From contig JBMNUZ010000002.1 of NCBI GenBank assembly GCA_050946535.1, forward strand, positions 1 through 64,000: a stretch of 64,000 nt of DNA, read 5' to 3'. This document shows, one piece after another, positions 55,563 to 64,000 of this stretch. The DNA is from RUG708 sp050946535. GTDB taxonomy: Bacteria > Bacillota > Clostridia > Peptostreptococcales > Anaerovoracaceae. Position 1 is the first letter of the stretch. Each line of letters begins with the position of its first letter. The position numbers and the translations under genes were made by a program. The notes under the pieces are model-generated. The model searched no databases, was not told the origin of the DNA, and was given only the letters and a program-made list of their open reading frames with translations.

Positions 55563-55600
55563 CCGGAAGACCGGACTCGTAACCGGTCCGGCCTTCCGGC
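55563..55600 (+). other. hairpin between the Mo-hydroxylase and the MoxR/VWA gene set
   Basis: CCGGAA...TTCCGG (55563-55568 and 55594-55599) with an inner GACCGG/CCGGTC pair. No T-run follows, so it may only partly terminate, leaving room for read-through into the downstream genes. Confidence 0.5.
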
Positions 55601-55633
55601 AATGCAGACGGCTTGTTAATAAGGAGCGACACA

Positions 55634-55939
55634 ATGAGCGTTAAATTGAAGAAGAGAAAAATTGAGGACGGCATTTATCTGAGTGAAACGGCCTGTGAGA
55701 ATTTCCAGTGCAGTTCATGCGGAGCAAAGATGATATCTGTGAATTTCGTCAATGGAATGTGCGTGCAGGTATTCGCATCCCACGGCCCTGAGTGCGAGTT
55801 CGCAGACGGCAATCCTGCAGAAAGAACTATCGAAGTTACCTGCGATATGTGCAGATACCACATGGCTGACGGCGAGTGCACTTATGACGGCGGGTACAAT
55901 AACAGGATGAAGGATGTGCGTTCGGCAGCGAACGATTGA
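55634..55939 (+). CDS. small Cys-rich protein
   Basis: 101 residues, eight Cys (21, 26, 29, 43, 54, 70, 73, 82) including CSSC and CDMC pairs, and two His, suggesting metal or cluster binding. No signal peptide. Family not recognised. AAGGAG precedes the ATG at 55634. It starts the tight five-gene set and its stop is 21 bases before the next gene. Confidence 0.7.
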   Translation: MSVKLKKRKIEDGIYLSETACENFQCSSCGAKMISVNFVNGMCVQVFASHGPECEFADGNPAERTIEVTCDMCRYHMADGECTYDGGYNNRMKDVRSAAND

Positions 55940-55960
55940 TTTTTCAGTGAGGGGACAGAC

Positions 55961-56857
55961 ATGAAAACCGTAATTATCGCAGGTTTCGACAATCTGACGT
56001 TCACGTCGGCCGATCTTCTCAATCCGATGGAATACAAGCTTGTCGGATTCGGGACGACGATCGAGAGCGCGTGGAACGTTTACGACGAAAACCACAATAT
56101 AATAGAGAATCTCGAAGAGATGCCGGTTAAGCCGATCGATGTCTCGGTGTCATACGACCCGGACATGATAATTCTCGCAGCTGGAAGCGACGAGGACAAC
56201 GATAAGCTGAAGTATAAGCTTTATAAAGCGAATTATCAGGGAGAAGTAATCTCGCTCAGAGATTTCAGCAAGGGCTTTTCTGCACGGACTGCGGCAATAA
56301 GGAAGCTTTCGTGGAGGCTTGAATCGCTCGGCGTCGAAGGATGTGCCGCCGACCTCGGATGCTACAGGGGAGATATATCGTGGCAGATGAATGCTCTCAT
56401 GCCTGACAGGAAACTGTATCTTTTCGATACTTTTACCGGATACGACGGCAGAGATATCGCTGTCGAGCAGGAGAACGGATACTCGGACGCAGCGGTGAAC
56501 GATTATTCGCTTTCACCGAAGGAACTGGCGAATTACGAGGAACGTATCCTCTCACGGATGCCTTACGCGGATCAGGTTGTGATAAAGCCGGGCTGGTTCC
56601 CTGAGACGGCTTACGATCTCGAGGAAAAATTCGCACTGGTCTATATCGATACCGGTCTTTACCAGCCTACTTTCAAGGGAATTCAGTATTTCTTCCCGAG
56701 AATGTCGAAGGGCGGAGTAATATTAGTAGCCGGATACGAAGATGGCAGGAGCAGTAGCGTGCGCGCAGCCGTCGACGATCTGGAGAAGCAGTACGGTGCG
56801 TTCCTGATAACACCGCTCTGCGACACTGCGGGAACTATTATGATAGTACGCCCTTAG
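55961..56857 (+). CDS. TylF/MycF-like methyltransferase-fold protein with N-terminal extension
   Basis: 298 residues. Residues from about 125 match the TylF family: ADLGCYRGDISWQMNALMPDRKLYLFDTFTGYDG binds S-adenosylmethionine, and VYIDTGLYQPTFKGIQYFFPRMSKGGVI has the metal Asp and the family 'DTxLYxPT' block. The usual HDY after the GGVI strand is AGY (VAGYEDG), so the second metal-binding acids look missing. The first 110 residues form a separate alpha/beta domain (MKTVIIAGFDNLTF...). It may be a divergent methyltransferase or a non-catalytic relative. The ribosome binding site is weak (GAGGGGA). Confidence 0.7.
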   Translation: MKTVIIAGFDNLTFTSADLLNPMEYKLVGFGTTIESAWNVYDENHNIIENLEEMPVKPIDVSVSYDPDMIILAAGSDEDNDKLKYKLYKANYQGEVISLRDFSKGFSARTAAIRKLSWRLESLGVEGCAADLGCYRGDISWQMNALMPDRKLYLFDTFTGYDGRDIAVEQENGYSDAAVNDYSLSPKELANYEERILSRMPYADQVVIKPGWFPETAYDLEEKFALVYIDTGLYQPTFKGIQYFFPRMSKGGVILVAGYEDGRSSSVRAAVDDLEKQYGAFLITPLCDTAGTIMIVRP

Positions 56858-56874
56858 CCGATGGAAGTGATAAC

Positions 56875-58230
56875 ATGAATATCAGACAGGCTAAGGAACA
56901 GGTAAGGAAGACAGTCGAAGCTTACCTTGAAAAAGACAACAGGGGCCGTTACCGCATCCCGGTAGAACAGCAGCGTCCGATTTTTATGATCGGAGCGCCG
57001 GGAATAGGAAAGACGGCAGTCATGGAACAAGTCAGCCGCGAACTGGGGCTGGCTTTCGTTTCATATTCGATGACTCATCATACGAGGCAGTCGGCTCTGG
57101 GACTGCCGGTGATAACTCACAAGTCGTTTGAAGGATTCGAGTACGATGTTACCGAGTATACGATGTCGGAGATCATCTCGTCGATTTACGATGAAATGAA
57201 AGAGACAGGGAAACGTGAAGGAATATTGTTTCTCGACGAGATAAACTGCGTGTCGGAGACGCTGATCCCTTCGATGCTGCAGTTCCTTCAGTTCAAGACG
57301 TTCGGCAGGCACCGCGTCCCGGACGGATGGGTGGTTGTCACCGCCGGCAATCCGCCTGAATACAACCGCATGGTGCACGAATTCGACATGGTGACCATGG
57401 ACAGACTGAAATACATAGAGGTCGAGCCGGACTACGACGCGTGGAGGGACTATGCGATAGAGAAGGGCGTGCATCCTGCGGTGCTGTCATATCTCGATCT
57501 CAAGCCTTCAAATTTCTTTGTGGCAGAGCTTTCTGCCGAAGGCCGCAGATATGTGACAGCGAGAGGATGGGAAGACCTCTCGGAGATGATCCGCCTTCTG
57601 GAACACGACGATCTCGGAGTGGACAGCGGGCTCGCCGGCCAGTACATTCATCATCCTGTGATCGCAAGGGAATTCTCAGCATATTACGATCTCTTCTTAA
57701 AGTACAGATCGGATTATCATATTGCGGATATTCTGGAGGGAAAAGCTCCCGAAGAGATCAGGACTCGTGCGTCCGAGGCCGGCGTTGATGAGAGAATAGC
57801 TATCTGCAGGCTTATGCTCGACGCGGTATATTCTGACGCGGCTGCGGTTCGTGATCAGGAGGAAATATGCCTGGATTTGAAAAAGGAAAAATCCCCTGAT
57901 CTTAAGGCCGAAGTGGAAAAGCTCCGCACAATGTCCGGTGCTTTGCAGGAGAAGCTGCACAATATGTTTGACTTCGCTGCCGGCGTGTTCGGAGAAGGGA
58001 ATGAGATGCTGATAATCGTCTCGGAGCTCACGGTGAACAGCGATGCTTCAAACTTCATCAGCCACTACGGCAGCCGCGATTATTTCAAATACAGCGATAC
58101 TCTGATGTTCAGCGAGAGGAACAAGAATATACGCAGAAAATTTGCGGAGTTCGAGAACGAACTCGCGGAATCGGCCGGACCGGAGGACAGCAATGGACGG
58201 GGAACAGAGAAAGAAGAGGATATACGGTAA
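56875..58230 (+). CDS. MoxR-type AAA+ ATPase
   Basis: 451 residues. Walker A GAPGIGKT is at residues 40-47, Walker B GILFLDEIN at about 118-126, and sensor 1 Asn in TAGNPPEYN. The C-terminal half is helical. It is the MoxR/CoxD kind of AAA+ protein, usually paired with a VWA protein to remodel or mature a partner enzyme. The VWA gene overlaps its 3' end by 38 bases, so the two are translationally coupled. No substrate-binding region can be inferred from sequence. Confidence 0.9.
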   Translation: MNIRQAKEQVRKTVEAYLEKDNRGRYRIPVEQQRPIFMIGAPGIGKTAVMEQVSRELGLAFVSYSMTHHTRQSALGLPVITHKSFEGFEYDVTEYTMSEIISSIYDEMKETGKREGILFLDEINCVSETLIPSMLQFLQFKTFGRHRVPDGWVVVTAGNPPEYNRMVHEFDMVTMDRLKYIEVEPDYDAWRDYAIEKGVHPAVLSYLDLKPSNFFVAELSAEGRRYVTARGWEDLSEMIRLLEHDDLGVDSGLAGQYIHHPVIAREFSAYYDLFLKYRSDYHIADILEGKAPEEIRTRASEAGVDERIAICRLMLDAVYSDAAAVRDQEEICLDLKKEKSPDLKAEVEKLRTMSGALQEKLHNMFDFAAGVFGEGNEMLIIVSELTVNSDASNFISHYGSRDYFKYSDTLMFSERNKNIRRKFAEFENELAESAGPEDSNGRGTEKEEDIR

Positions 58231-59659
58231 AGCGGAGAATCTTGCGCGTGAAATCCTGGAATATTCGAGAAATCTGCTGCTCATACGCGTGCGCTTTCTC
58301 GAACCTGCGGTCATGGAACTCGAGCTCGTGCCGGACCCGGAGACGACGTTTGCCGTGGACGGCGGATCGATCCATTACGAGGCTATGCATGTGCTGAGGA
58401 CGTATCAGATAAGTCAGGAACTTGTCACACACAATCTGCTTCACATGATACTGCACTGCATTTTCCAGCATCCGTTTGTCGAAGATGTCGTTCCGGAAAA
58501 ATGGAATCTCGCGTGCGACATCGCCGTGGAGGAAGTCATAAGCGGGCTCGCATTTCCGGAAACGGAGCATCCTGCCGGACACGAAATAAGCAAGAGTCTT
58601 TCCGAAGTCAGAGAAAAATGTCCGTCGATCACCGCTGAAAAATTGTATAATCTGCTTGTAAACGATGCTTTCACACCGGATGAAGTGAGAGCGTGGAGCG
58701 TTCTCTTTCAGGCAGATGATCATGAGGGCTGGTATCGCTTGGCACGGAGCCGCGACGAGGAAAGGAAAACGTCGAAGGAGTCTGAAAATAACGATAACGG
58801 ATCCGAAAAAGCCGGCGAGCCGGGTGAAAAAGCGAGTGGAGACGAAGAATCGTCTGTGCTCATGCCAGTTGCTGTTCCTGATACAAAGGACGCCGGCGAA
58901 AGGTGGAAATCGATCGCGGATCAGGTGAAAACGGATCTCGAAACGTTTTCCAAAGAATACGGGGACCGCGCGGGAAGCCTGATGCTGAACATCAGGGAAG
59001 TACAGCGTGAAAAGACGGATTACGGCAGATTCCTCAGGCGTTTTTCTGTCTACGGGGAGGCTCCCCGCATCAACGACGAAGAATTCAACTATATAGCATA
59101 TTCGTACGGACTGAAGCTTTACGGAAACATTCCGCTCGTCGAACCGCTGGAATATAAAGAGGAAAAACGCATACGGGAATTCGTGATCGCGATCGACACT
59201 TCGGCTTCTACCAGCGGAGAACTCGTAAAGAATTTTCTGGAGAGAACCTGCAGTATTTTAGCCAGTGAAAACTCGTTTTTCAGAACCGTCAGGATTCTCA
59301 TCATACAATGCGATAAGGAAATTCAGTCGGAAGTCTGGGTACATTCGGAGGATGAGATGAAATCGTATTCGGACGAAATAACCGTTAAAGGCGGAGGGGG
59401 AACCGATTTCCGCCCGGTATTCCTGCGCGTTCAGGAACTCATCGACGAAAAACGCTTTTCGTATCTAAAGGGAGTCATCTATTTCACAGATGGCAGAGGA
59501 GTGTTTCCTGAGCGTAAACCTTCCTTTGAAACGGCATTCGTCATTCCCCGTGATTCCGGACAGGATTGTGATCCTGACGAAGTGAAAGTTCCGGGATGGG
59601 CGTACAGGGTCGTGCTAGACCGTGAGGAGATTGAGATAGATGGAGGGAAAAAACTTTGA
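58193..59659 (+). CDS. VWA protein with degenerate metallopeptidase-like N-terminus (DUF2201-type)
   Basis: 488 residues. The N-terminal region resembles DUF2201 peptidase-like domains, but the expected HExxH is HNLLH (residues 80-84), lacking the catalytic Glu. A charged low-complexity linker (about 185-230) is followed by a VWA-like domain with metal-adhesion residues: DTSAST at about 345, then GGGGTDFRPVF and FTDGRG. It should bind the MoxR ATPase and a client. I chose the ATG at 58193 because GGAGG lies 6 bases before it. Confidence 0.85.
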   Translation: MDGEQRKKRIYGKAENLAREILEYSRNLLLIRVRFLEPAVMELELVPDPETTFAVDGGSIHYEAMHVLRTYQISQELVTHNLLHMILHCIFQHPFVEDVVPEKWNLACDIAVEEVISGLAFPETEHPAGHEISKSLSEVREKCPSITAEKLYNLLVNDAFTPDEVRAWSVLFQADDHEGWYRLARSRDEERKTSKESENNDNGSEKAGEPGEKASGDEESSVLMPVAVPDTKDAGERWKSIADQVKTDLETFSKEYGDRAGSLMLNIREVQREKTDYGRFLRRFSVYGEAPRINDEEFNYIAYSYGLKLYGNIPLVEPLEYKEEKRIREFVIAIDTSASTSGELVKNFLERTCSILASENSFFRTVRILIIQCDKEIQSEVWVHSEDEMKSYSDEITVKGGGGTDFRPVFLRVQELIDEKRFSYLKGVIYFTDGRGVFPERKPSFETAFVIPRDSGQDCDPDEVKVPGWAYRVVLDREEIEIDGGKKL

Positions 59660-60872
59660 TGCTGCCGATTTCATAACGGCTGATACAAAAAACGGCCTCG
59701 AACTGTCGAGATATGCCGGCAGTGAAAAGATCGTCAGCATACCGGACGGTATACGCGTTATCGGCGAAAAAGCCTTCATGCAGAACGAAAATCTCGAGGA
59801 AATTCGTTTTTCAGAGTCGGTAAGAGTGGTTGAGGCAGAAGCGTTTACCGGCTGTGGAAATCTGGAAAGAATAACCTTCTCCGAGGGGATGGAAAGGATA
59901 ATGACGCGGAGCTTCAGTTTCTGCCGCAAAATCACGGAATTGGAATTTCCAGAAAGCCTGCAGTATATAGGCGGCAGGGCGTTTGAATTCTGCAGCTCGC
60001 TGAAGCGCATAAAGATAAAGAGCCGGGCGACGCGCACGGCTGAACATTCGTTTCGCGGGACTCCGTATTTTGATGAGGCGATGGTCAGGGTCAATGCGAT
60101 GAGCCGGAGTTCGTCGTCCAGGCTGGCTGGCAGCAAGGCAGCGAAAGCCGGATATGAAGATCTGTATATTCCGGAGGGCGTGCGGAATATAGACACGTGG
60201 GAATTCAGCGGAGCACCGGTGCGCACGGTGAGTCTGCCGAGCAGTCTCGCTACTGTCGGAGAATGCGCGTTCCGCGGGTGCACGGGCCTGGTGCGTGTCG
60301 AAATGTCGCCTAACACGAGGTACAACACGGTGAGAGGTCCTGGCGGAGATATATTCGCTGACTGCTGTTCTCTGGAAGAAGTAGTGCTGCGCGGGCCTCT
60401 TTTAGCAGGCGGAGATGCAGCCGGAACCGGAGAACTTAAAAATGTGCTGCTTCAGAATTTTGACCGCAGGAGGACATTCGCCAACTGCAACAGAATGAAG
60501 CGGATAATAGCGTGGGATATTCCGCTGGAGTTTTTTCCGGATGAATGGCTGCGGTACGCTGTCGACGGATATCTCGGCGACATGGAGAGAAACTGGCACT
60601 ACGCGCCTGAGATCGCTTCTGGCTACGATGAATTTACGCAGAAGATCAGCGTGCCGCTTCTGAAAAAGGCGGCCAGGTCTTACGACCCTGCGCTGATACA
60701 TTATCTGACGGAAAAAGATATGATCCCTGAAGAAGAACTGGACCGGCTGATAGAAAACAGAAACCGCCGGGAAGGAGCCTATGCCGCCGGACCAGAGGCA
60801 ATAGCCATGTTGCTGCGGTACAGGGAGAAGAAGAGAAACGGAAAGTCGTTTCTGGATTTCCTGACGGAATAA
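59640..60872 (+). CDS. cytoplasmic LRR (BspA-type) protein of the MoxR/VWA operon
   Basis: 410 residues, no signal peptide. BspA-type repeats (about 25-130 and 175-240: VIGEKAFMQNENLEEIRFSES) are similar in fold to those of the surface proteins at 17980 and 30257, but here the protein is intracellular. The C-terminal part is helical and ends ENRNRREGAYAAGPEAIAMLLRYREKKRNGKSFLDFLTE. It overlaps the VWA gene by 20 bases, so it belongs to the module. It could be a scaffold or client-recognition subunit (inference). Confidence 0.82.
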   Translation: MEGKNFDAADFITADTKNGLELSRYAGSEKIVSIPDGIRVIGEKAFMQNENLEEIRFSESVRVVEAEAFTGCGNLERITFSEGMERIMTRSFSFCRKITELEFPESLQYIGGRAFEFCSSLKRIKIKSRATRTAEHSFRGTPYFDEAMVRVNAMSRSSSSRLAGSKAAKAGYEDLYIPEGVRNIDTWEFSGAPVRTVSLPSSLATVGECAFRGCTGLVRVEMSPNTRYNTVRGPGGDIFADCCSLEEVVLRGPLLAGGDAAGTGELKNVLLQNFDRRRTFANCNRMKRIIAWDIPLEFFPDEWLRYAVDGYLGDMERNWHYAPEIASGYDEFTQKISVPLLKKAARSYDPALIHYLTEKDMIPEEELDRLIENRNRREGAYAAGPEAIAMLLRYREKKRNGKSFLDFLTE

Positions 60873-60892
60873 TTCAACAGAGAAGCGCTCTT

Positions 60893-61810
60893 TTACAATT
60901 TGTCAGGATAACCTGCTTTCAGATAGTCCTTGAATTCGAGCAGCTCCGGAATCAGCTCGTTCTTCCACGCTATGAGGGTGAATGATTTTTCAGGCAGTAT
61001 GAACTGCTTGAGAGTGTCGCTCTTCCAATCTGCATTTATAGAGTCGCCGATGAATATCGAACTGCTCAGCTGAAGCGCGAACTTCATAGAGCGTACGGTT
61101 CTGTGCGTTTCGGCGACTGTAGGCAGGAAGCCGTATTTCCTGCATGTTTTTACCATCCAGTCGTGATATGTCGGGTGCATTATGGGATCCAGCATCATAA
61201 ACGGCTGATCTTTTATGTCTTTCACCGTTATTTCTGTTTTTTCAAACAGTGGATTCTGCTTCGGAACGTATACTGCTACGTGTGTGTCCAGAACTTTTTC
61301 CCACTTGAGGTTGTGTTCGTCGAGATAAGGAACTTCGATTTTATCCGTGATTATTATGTCCAGCATGCTCGCGTTGAGAAGCTCGGCGGAGCGGTGCATA
61401 TCATGCTTTTCCACGTCGATCTTAATGTCCGGATGATCTTTTGTGAATCCCCTTATGACATCTGCGATCAGGACGTCGACCTTGTCCGAGGAATCGACGA
61501 ATCCCAGTGAAATCCGGGAATACATACTGTCCTGATAGGCGCGTGCATTTTTTACGGACGTGTTGAAAGAGGCTATGAAATAGCGCCATTCATGAGCCAG
61601 AAATTTTGCGGCCGGAGTCGGGGTGAGCTCGTGCGGCTGCCTGATGAAAAGCCTGATCTGAAGCTCTTCTTCAAGTGCGGAGATCGTCTTGCTGACCATA
61701 GAAGGAGTGTAGTTGAAGAAATTCGCCACTTGTGTGAAGTTCCTGAGCTCCACCGCCTTCAGAAAAATTTTCACTTGTTGTATAGATATATTGATATTTT
61801 CATTGTTCAT
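60893..61810 (-). CDS. LysR family transcriptional regulator
   Basis: 305 residues. The winged helix at about 10-70 (IQQVKIFLKAVELRNFTQVANFFNYTPSMVSKTISALEEEL) is followed by the two-lobe effector domain. It is divergent from the aldo/keto reductase gene across about 420 bases. The start is uncertain: ATG at 61810 fits the usual distance to the HTH, but another ATG is at 61831, and neither has a strong ribosome binding site. Converges on the MoxR operon with 20 bases between the stops. Confidence 0.9.
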   Translation of the reverse strand: MNNENINISIQQVKIFLKAVELRNFTQVANFFNYTPSMVSKTISALEEELQIRLFIRQPHELTPTPAAKFLAHEWRYFIASFNTSVKNARAYQDSMYSRISLGFVDSSDKVDVLIADVIRGFTKDHPDIKIDVEKHDMHRSAELLNASMLDIIITDKIEVPYLDEHNLKWEKVLDTHVAVYVPKQNPLFEKTEITVKDIKDQPFMMLDPIMHPTYHDWMVKTCRKYGFLPTVAETHRTVRSMKFALQLSSSIFIGDSINADWKSDTLKQFILPEKSFTLIAWKNELIPELLEFKDYLKAGYPDKL

Positions 61811-61831
61811 AACTGCGCCAGTCCCTATCAT

Positions 61832-62231
61832 TTGTTAATCGTTAGTATACTAATATTTTATCACAAACGATCCGGCGCAAGACAGAAAAGTATGCAATCA
61901 AACTATATGTAATTACTTTATATTCCTGCTCTGATTCCAGATCTGACTGCTTTTCCAGCCCCGGATATTACTGACTTTCCTAATTTCCTGCCTGACTGCG
62001 TGGATGTTATACATGTGTTGTGCATGTTTAATTGAATCTCTTTTTTTTCGCGGCGAGTAATGCCCGCAGACGATGCCTGTGTCCGAGATCTGTGTGGAAT
62101 CCGTTTTCTATAGCAATTCATATTGTGAAAGCTCCTATTCAGAATAAATTCTGTACAGTACGGCTGAATGCTTATATATTGTCTTCAGAGAAACTAAAGG
62201 AATTTAATGATATATAAGGGGGTTGTATAAA
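61832..62231. other. divergent intergenic region, no gene
   Basis: Separates the LysR and aldo/keto reductase genes and presumably holds both promoters. I see no coding or RNA signal. AAGGGGG before 62232 is the ribosome binding site of the reductase. Confidence 0.5.
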
Positions 62232-63233
62232 ATGAATAGCAGGACGCTCGGAAAAGATCTTGAGGTTTCGCCCGTAGGACTCGGCTGCATGGGATTTTCC
62301 CACGGATACGGTGCGGCTACGGAAGAAAAGGAAGGCGAACGCCTGATAAGACAGGCTTACGATCTCGGTTACACATATTTTGACACCGCTGAGGTATACG
62401 GAACGCCGGAAGATCCCCATCACAATGAGAAAATGGTCGGGCGTGCGCTTTCGGACATCAGGGACAAGGTAGTGATTTCGTCCAAGTTCGGTCTTTCGTT
62501 CGACATGGAGAGCGATGAGGTACCTCATCCTCTGATTCCGGACGCGAGGTCTGAAAAAATCCGCAGATCTGTCGAAGGATCGCTGAAAAGACTCGGTACA
62601 GATTATATAGATCTGTATTTTCAGCACAGAATCGATCCTTCGGTGGCACCGGAGGAGGTTGCAGGCGTGATGGCTGACCTCATAAAGGAAGGCAAGGTCA
62701 GATACTGGGGCATTTCCGAAGCCAGTGAGGATTATCTCAGAAGAGCGGATGCCGTATGCCACGTGACTGCGGTCCAGAACAGATACTCTATGATGGCGAG
62801 AAAGCACGAAAAGCTGTTTCCTGTTCTCGAGGAACTCGGCATCGGTTTTGTGGCGTTTTCACCCATGGCAAACGGTTTCCTCACCGGGAAATACGGCAGA
62901 GAAGAAAAATTCGACGCTTCGGTGGACTATCGTGCCGCAATGCCGCAGTTCAAGGATGAAGCGATAGATCAGAATAAGGATCTGCTCGATCTGCTCCGCA
63001 CGCTCGCCGCTGAAAAGGATGCCACGCCTGCGCAGATATCGCTGGCATGGATGCTGAACAAGAAACCCTGGATCGTTCCTATTCCGGGAAGCCGCAAGCC
63101 TGAGAGAATGAAGGAGAATTTCGATTCTTCGAAAATTACTCTTACGCCGGATGAAGTAGAGAAGATAGACGATGCACTCGACAACATGAAAATGTCCGAG
63201 GTGTTCGGAGGCAGCAAGATAGAAAAGAAGTAA
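62232..63233 (+). CDS. aldo/keto reductase
   Basis: 333 residues, TIM-barrel NADPH-dependent oxidoreductase. The catalytic tetrad is Asp and Tyr in FDTAEVYG, Lys in VISSKFG and His in YFQHRID. The C-terminal IPGSRKPERMKENF is the cofactor-binding loop. It matches the YajO/general stress subgroup with MGFSHGYG at the start. The ATG at 62232 is preferred over a TTG three codons earlier. Possible control by the divergent LysR protein. Confidence 0.93.
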   Translation: MNSRTLGKDLEVSPVGLGCMGFSHGYGAATEEKEGERLIRQAYDLGYTYFDTAEVYGTPEDPHHNEKMVGRALSDIRDKVVISSKFGLSFDMESDEVPHPLIPDARSEKIRRSVEGSLKRLGTDYIDLYFQHRIDPSVAPEEVAGVMADLIKEGKVRYWGISEASEDYLRRADAVCHVTAVQNRYSMMARKHEKLFPVLEELGIGFVAFSPMANGFLTGKYGREEKFDASVDYRAAMPQFKDEAIDQNKDLLDLLRTLAAEKDATPAQISLAWMLNKKPWIVPIPGSRKPERMKENFDSSKITLTPDEVEKIDDALDNMKMSEVFGGSKIEKK

Positions 63234-63318
63234 AGCGGCGTGCCGTAACGGCCGGCCAGCTCGCAGCAGAATTTATCAATTAAAAAGTGCAAAAAACAAA
63301 AAAGTTCAAAAAACACGA

Positions 63319-63350
63319 AGCACCTGTACCGGGAATACCGGGCAGGTGCT
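63319..63350. terminator. terminator-like hairpin between convergent genes
   Basis: AGCACCTG (63319-63326) pairs with CAGGTGCT (63343-63350), with an inner ACCGG/CCGG pair. T-rich flanks on both sides suggest it can serve both the aldo/keto reductase and the converging alcohol dehydrogenase. Confidence 0.7.
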
Positions 63351-63386
63351 TTGTGTGCTTATTGGAAAAAACAGATATGATTTTTA

Positions 63387-64000
63387 TCAGATGCATTCGA
63401 CGAGTATGTCGTAGATTTCATTGCTGCTCATCTGACGGGCACATCCTGGAGTGATGATGACGCTGTCCGCGATCTTGCGCAGCACTTCTCTGTCCGTCGG
63501 ATCCGTACTTCCCGGGCGCATATTGCCTTTGAGTTCGGTGAGCGTTGAAGGCAGGCCGATTTCCTTTATAAAATCGGCGAGTGCCTGTATGCCTGCGAGA
63601 GCCAGTTCTTCGTCTGTCCGGCCGTCCGCTGACAGGTGCCACACTTCTTTCGCGAAGCGCACGAACTTCGCGGTATTGTCATTTACAAGATGTCTGTAGA
63701 CCACAGGATGAATGACGGCGAGCCCCTGTCCGTGATTGCAGTCGGTGTACGCGCCGATCTGGTGCTCTATCATGTGATTCTGGAAATCGGTCTGCTTGCC
63801 GATCTTGAGCACTCCGTTTTCAGCCATCGACGAATCCCACATGAGTTCGGAGCGTACCGATACGTCTTCAGGATTGCGGATCATGGCGCGGATGTTTGCT
63901 ATCACATTGCGCATGACCGCCTCGTTCATTTCGTCGGAAACGTTTGTCTCTGACGGCTTGCCGAAGTAAGTCTCCATGCAGTGCGAAAGTGTGTCAAATG
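63387..64000 (-). CDS. iron-containing alcohol dehydrogenase, C-terminal part (runs off the window)
   Basis: About 204 codons are visible and the frame stays open to the right edge. It begins ...FDTLSHCMETYFGKPSE, the typical mid-protein metal-binding block, and includes MIEHQIGAYTDCNHGQGLAVIHP, with further metal-ligand His residues. It ends ARQMSSNEIYDILVECI. This is the C-terminal half of a group III alcohol dehydrogenase of the BDH/YqhD kind. It is only distantly similar to the one at 45520. An ATG at 63977 is internal, not the start. Confidence 0.9.
   Translation of the reverse strand, partial: FDTLSHCMETYFGKPSETNVSDEMNEAVMRNVIANIRAMIRNPEDVSVRSELMWDSSMAENGVLKIGKQTDFQNHMIEHQIGAYTDCNHGQGLAVIHPVVYRHLVNDNTAKFVRFAKEVWHLSADGRTDEELALAGIQALADFIKEIGLPSTLTELKGNMRPGSTDPTDREVLRKIADSVIITPGCARQMSSNEIYDILVECI

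Noticed and set aside
1..64000. tRNA, rRNA, prophage or insertion sequence genes
   Set aside because: None could be recognised on either strand by eye. A dedicated search would be needed to exclude small or degenerate ones.

Overview
The window looks like chromosome from an anaerobic, low-to-mid-GC Gram-positive bacterium, most likely a gut member of the Clostridia (Bacillota). The evidence is strong AGGAGG-type ribosome binding sites on almost every gene, cell-wall proteins with Cna-B/SpaA and S-layer homology (SLH) domains, a Gram-positive type peptide exporter, a bile salt hydrolase and several iron-containing alcohol dehydrogenases. The family and genus are not resolved. I see no tRNA, rRNA, CRISPR array, prophage or insertion sequence.

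Layout. 0.1-2.1 kb: a short-chain dehydrogenase and an anchored esterase. 2.1-8.1 kb: two paralogous Cna-B/SpaA stalk proteins on the minus strand. The upstream one is broken by a one-base frameshift inside a 39-bp coding repeat. 8.4-17.6 kb: a peptide-export locus. It has three very short genes with double-glycine leaders (at 8472, 11941 and 12160), two related 150-residue proteins resembling DUF5085, a GPP34-like protein, two small glycine-rich membrane proteins (candidate immunity proteins), a C39-peptidase ABC transporter and its HlyD-type partner. 17.6-33.6 kb: a surface-protein island. Three genes or remnants share a long conserved leader and a signal peptide and carry leucine-rich (BspA-type) repeats, Big_2 domains and SLH anchors. 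The island also has two tandem LRR-SLH-transglutaminase-like proteins, one short LRR-SLH protein, a lipoprotein and a membrane acyltransferase.

34-46.8 kb: an arginase-family enzyme; a MarR regulator with a heterodimeric ABC exporter, sharing one operator-like palindrome; a DUF2798 protein behind an attenuator-like hairpin; a bile salt hydrolase divergent from a TetR/antiporter pair; and an AraC regulator divergent from an alcohol dehydrogenase. 46.9-50.8 kb: DUF2871, an SDR, DUF5714 and DUF389 proteins. 51.2-60.9 kb: a small membrane protein and a three-subunit molybdenum hydroxylase. A tight five-gene set follows: a Cys-rich protein, a TylF-like protein, a MoxR-type AAA+ ATPase, a VWA/metallopeptidase-like protein and a cytoplasmic LRR protein. 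By analogy with CoxD/CoxE this set may mature or service the hydroxylase. 60.9-64 kb: a LysR regulator, an aldo/keto reductase and a truncated iron alcohol dehydrogenase running off the right edge.

The best candidates for something undescribed are the GG-leader peptide locus, the conserved structured leader shared by the three LRR/SLH genes, and the molybdenum-hydroxylase/MoxR-VWA-LRR operon. Many intergenic spacers also carry their own locus-specific degenerate tandem repeats just after stop codons.
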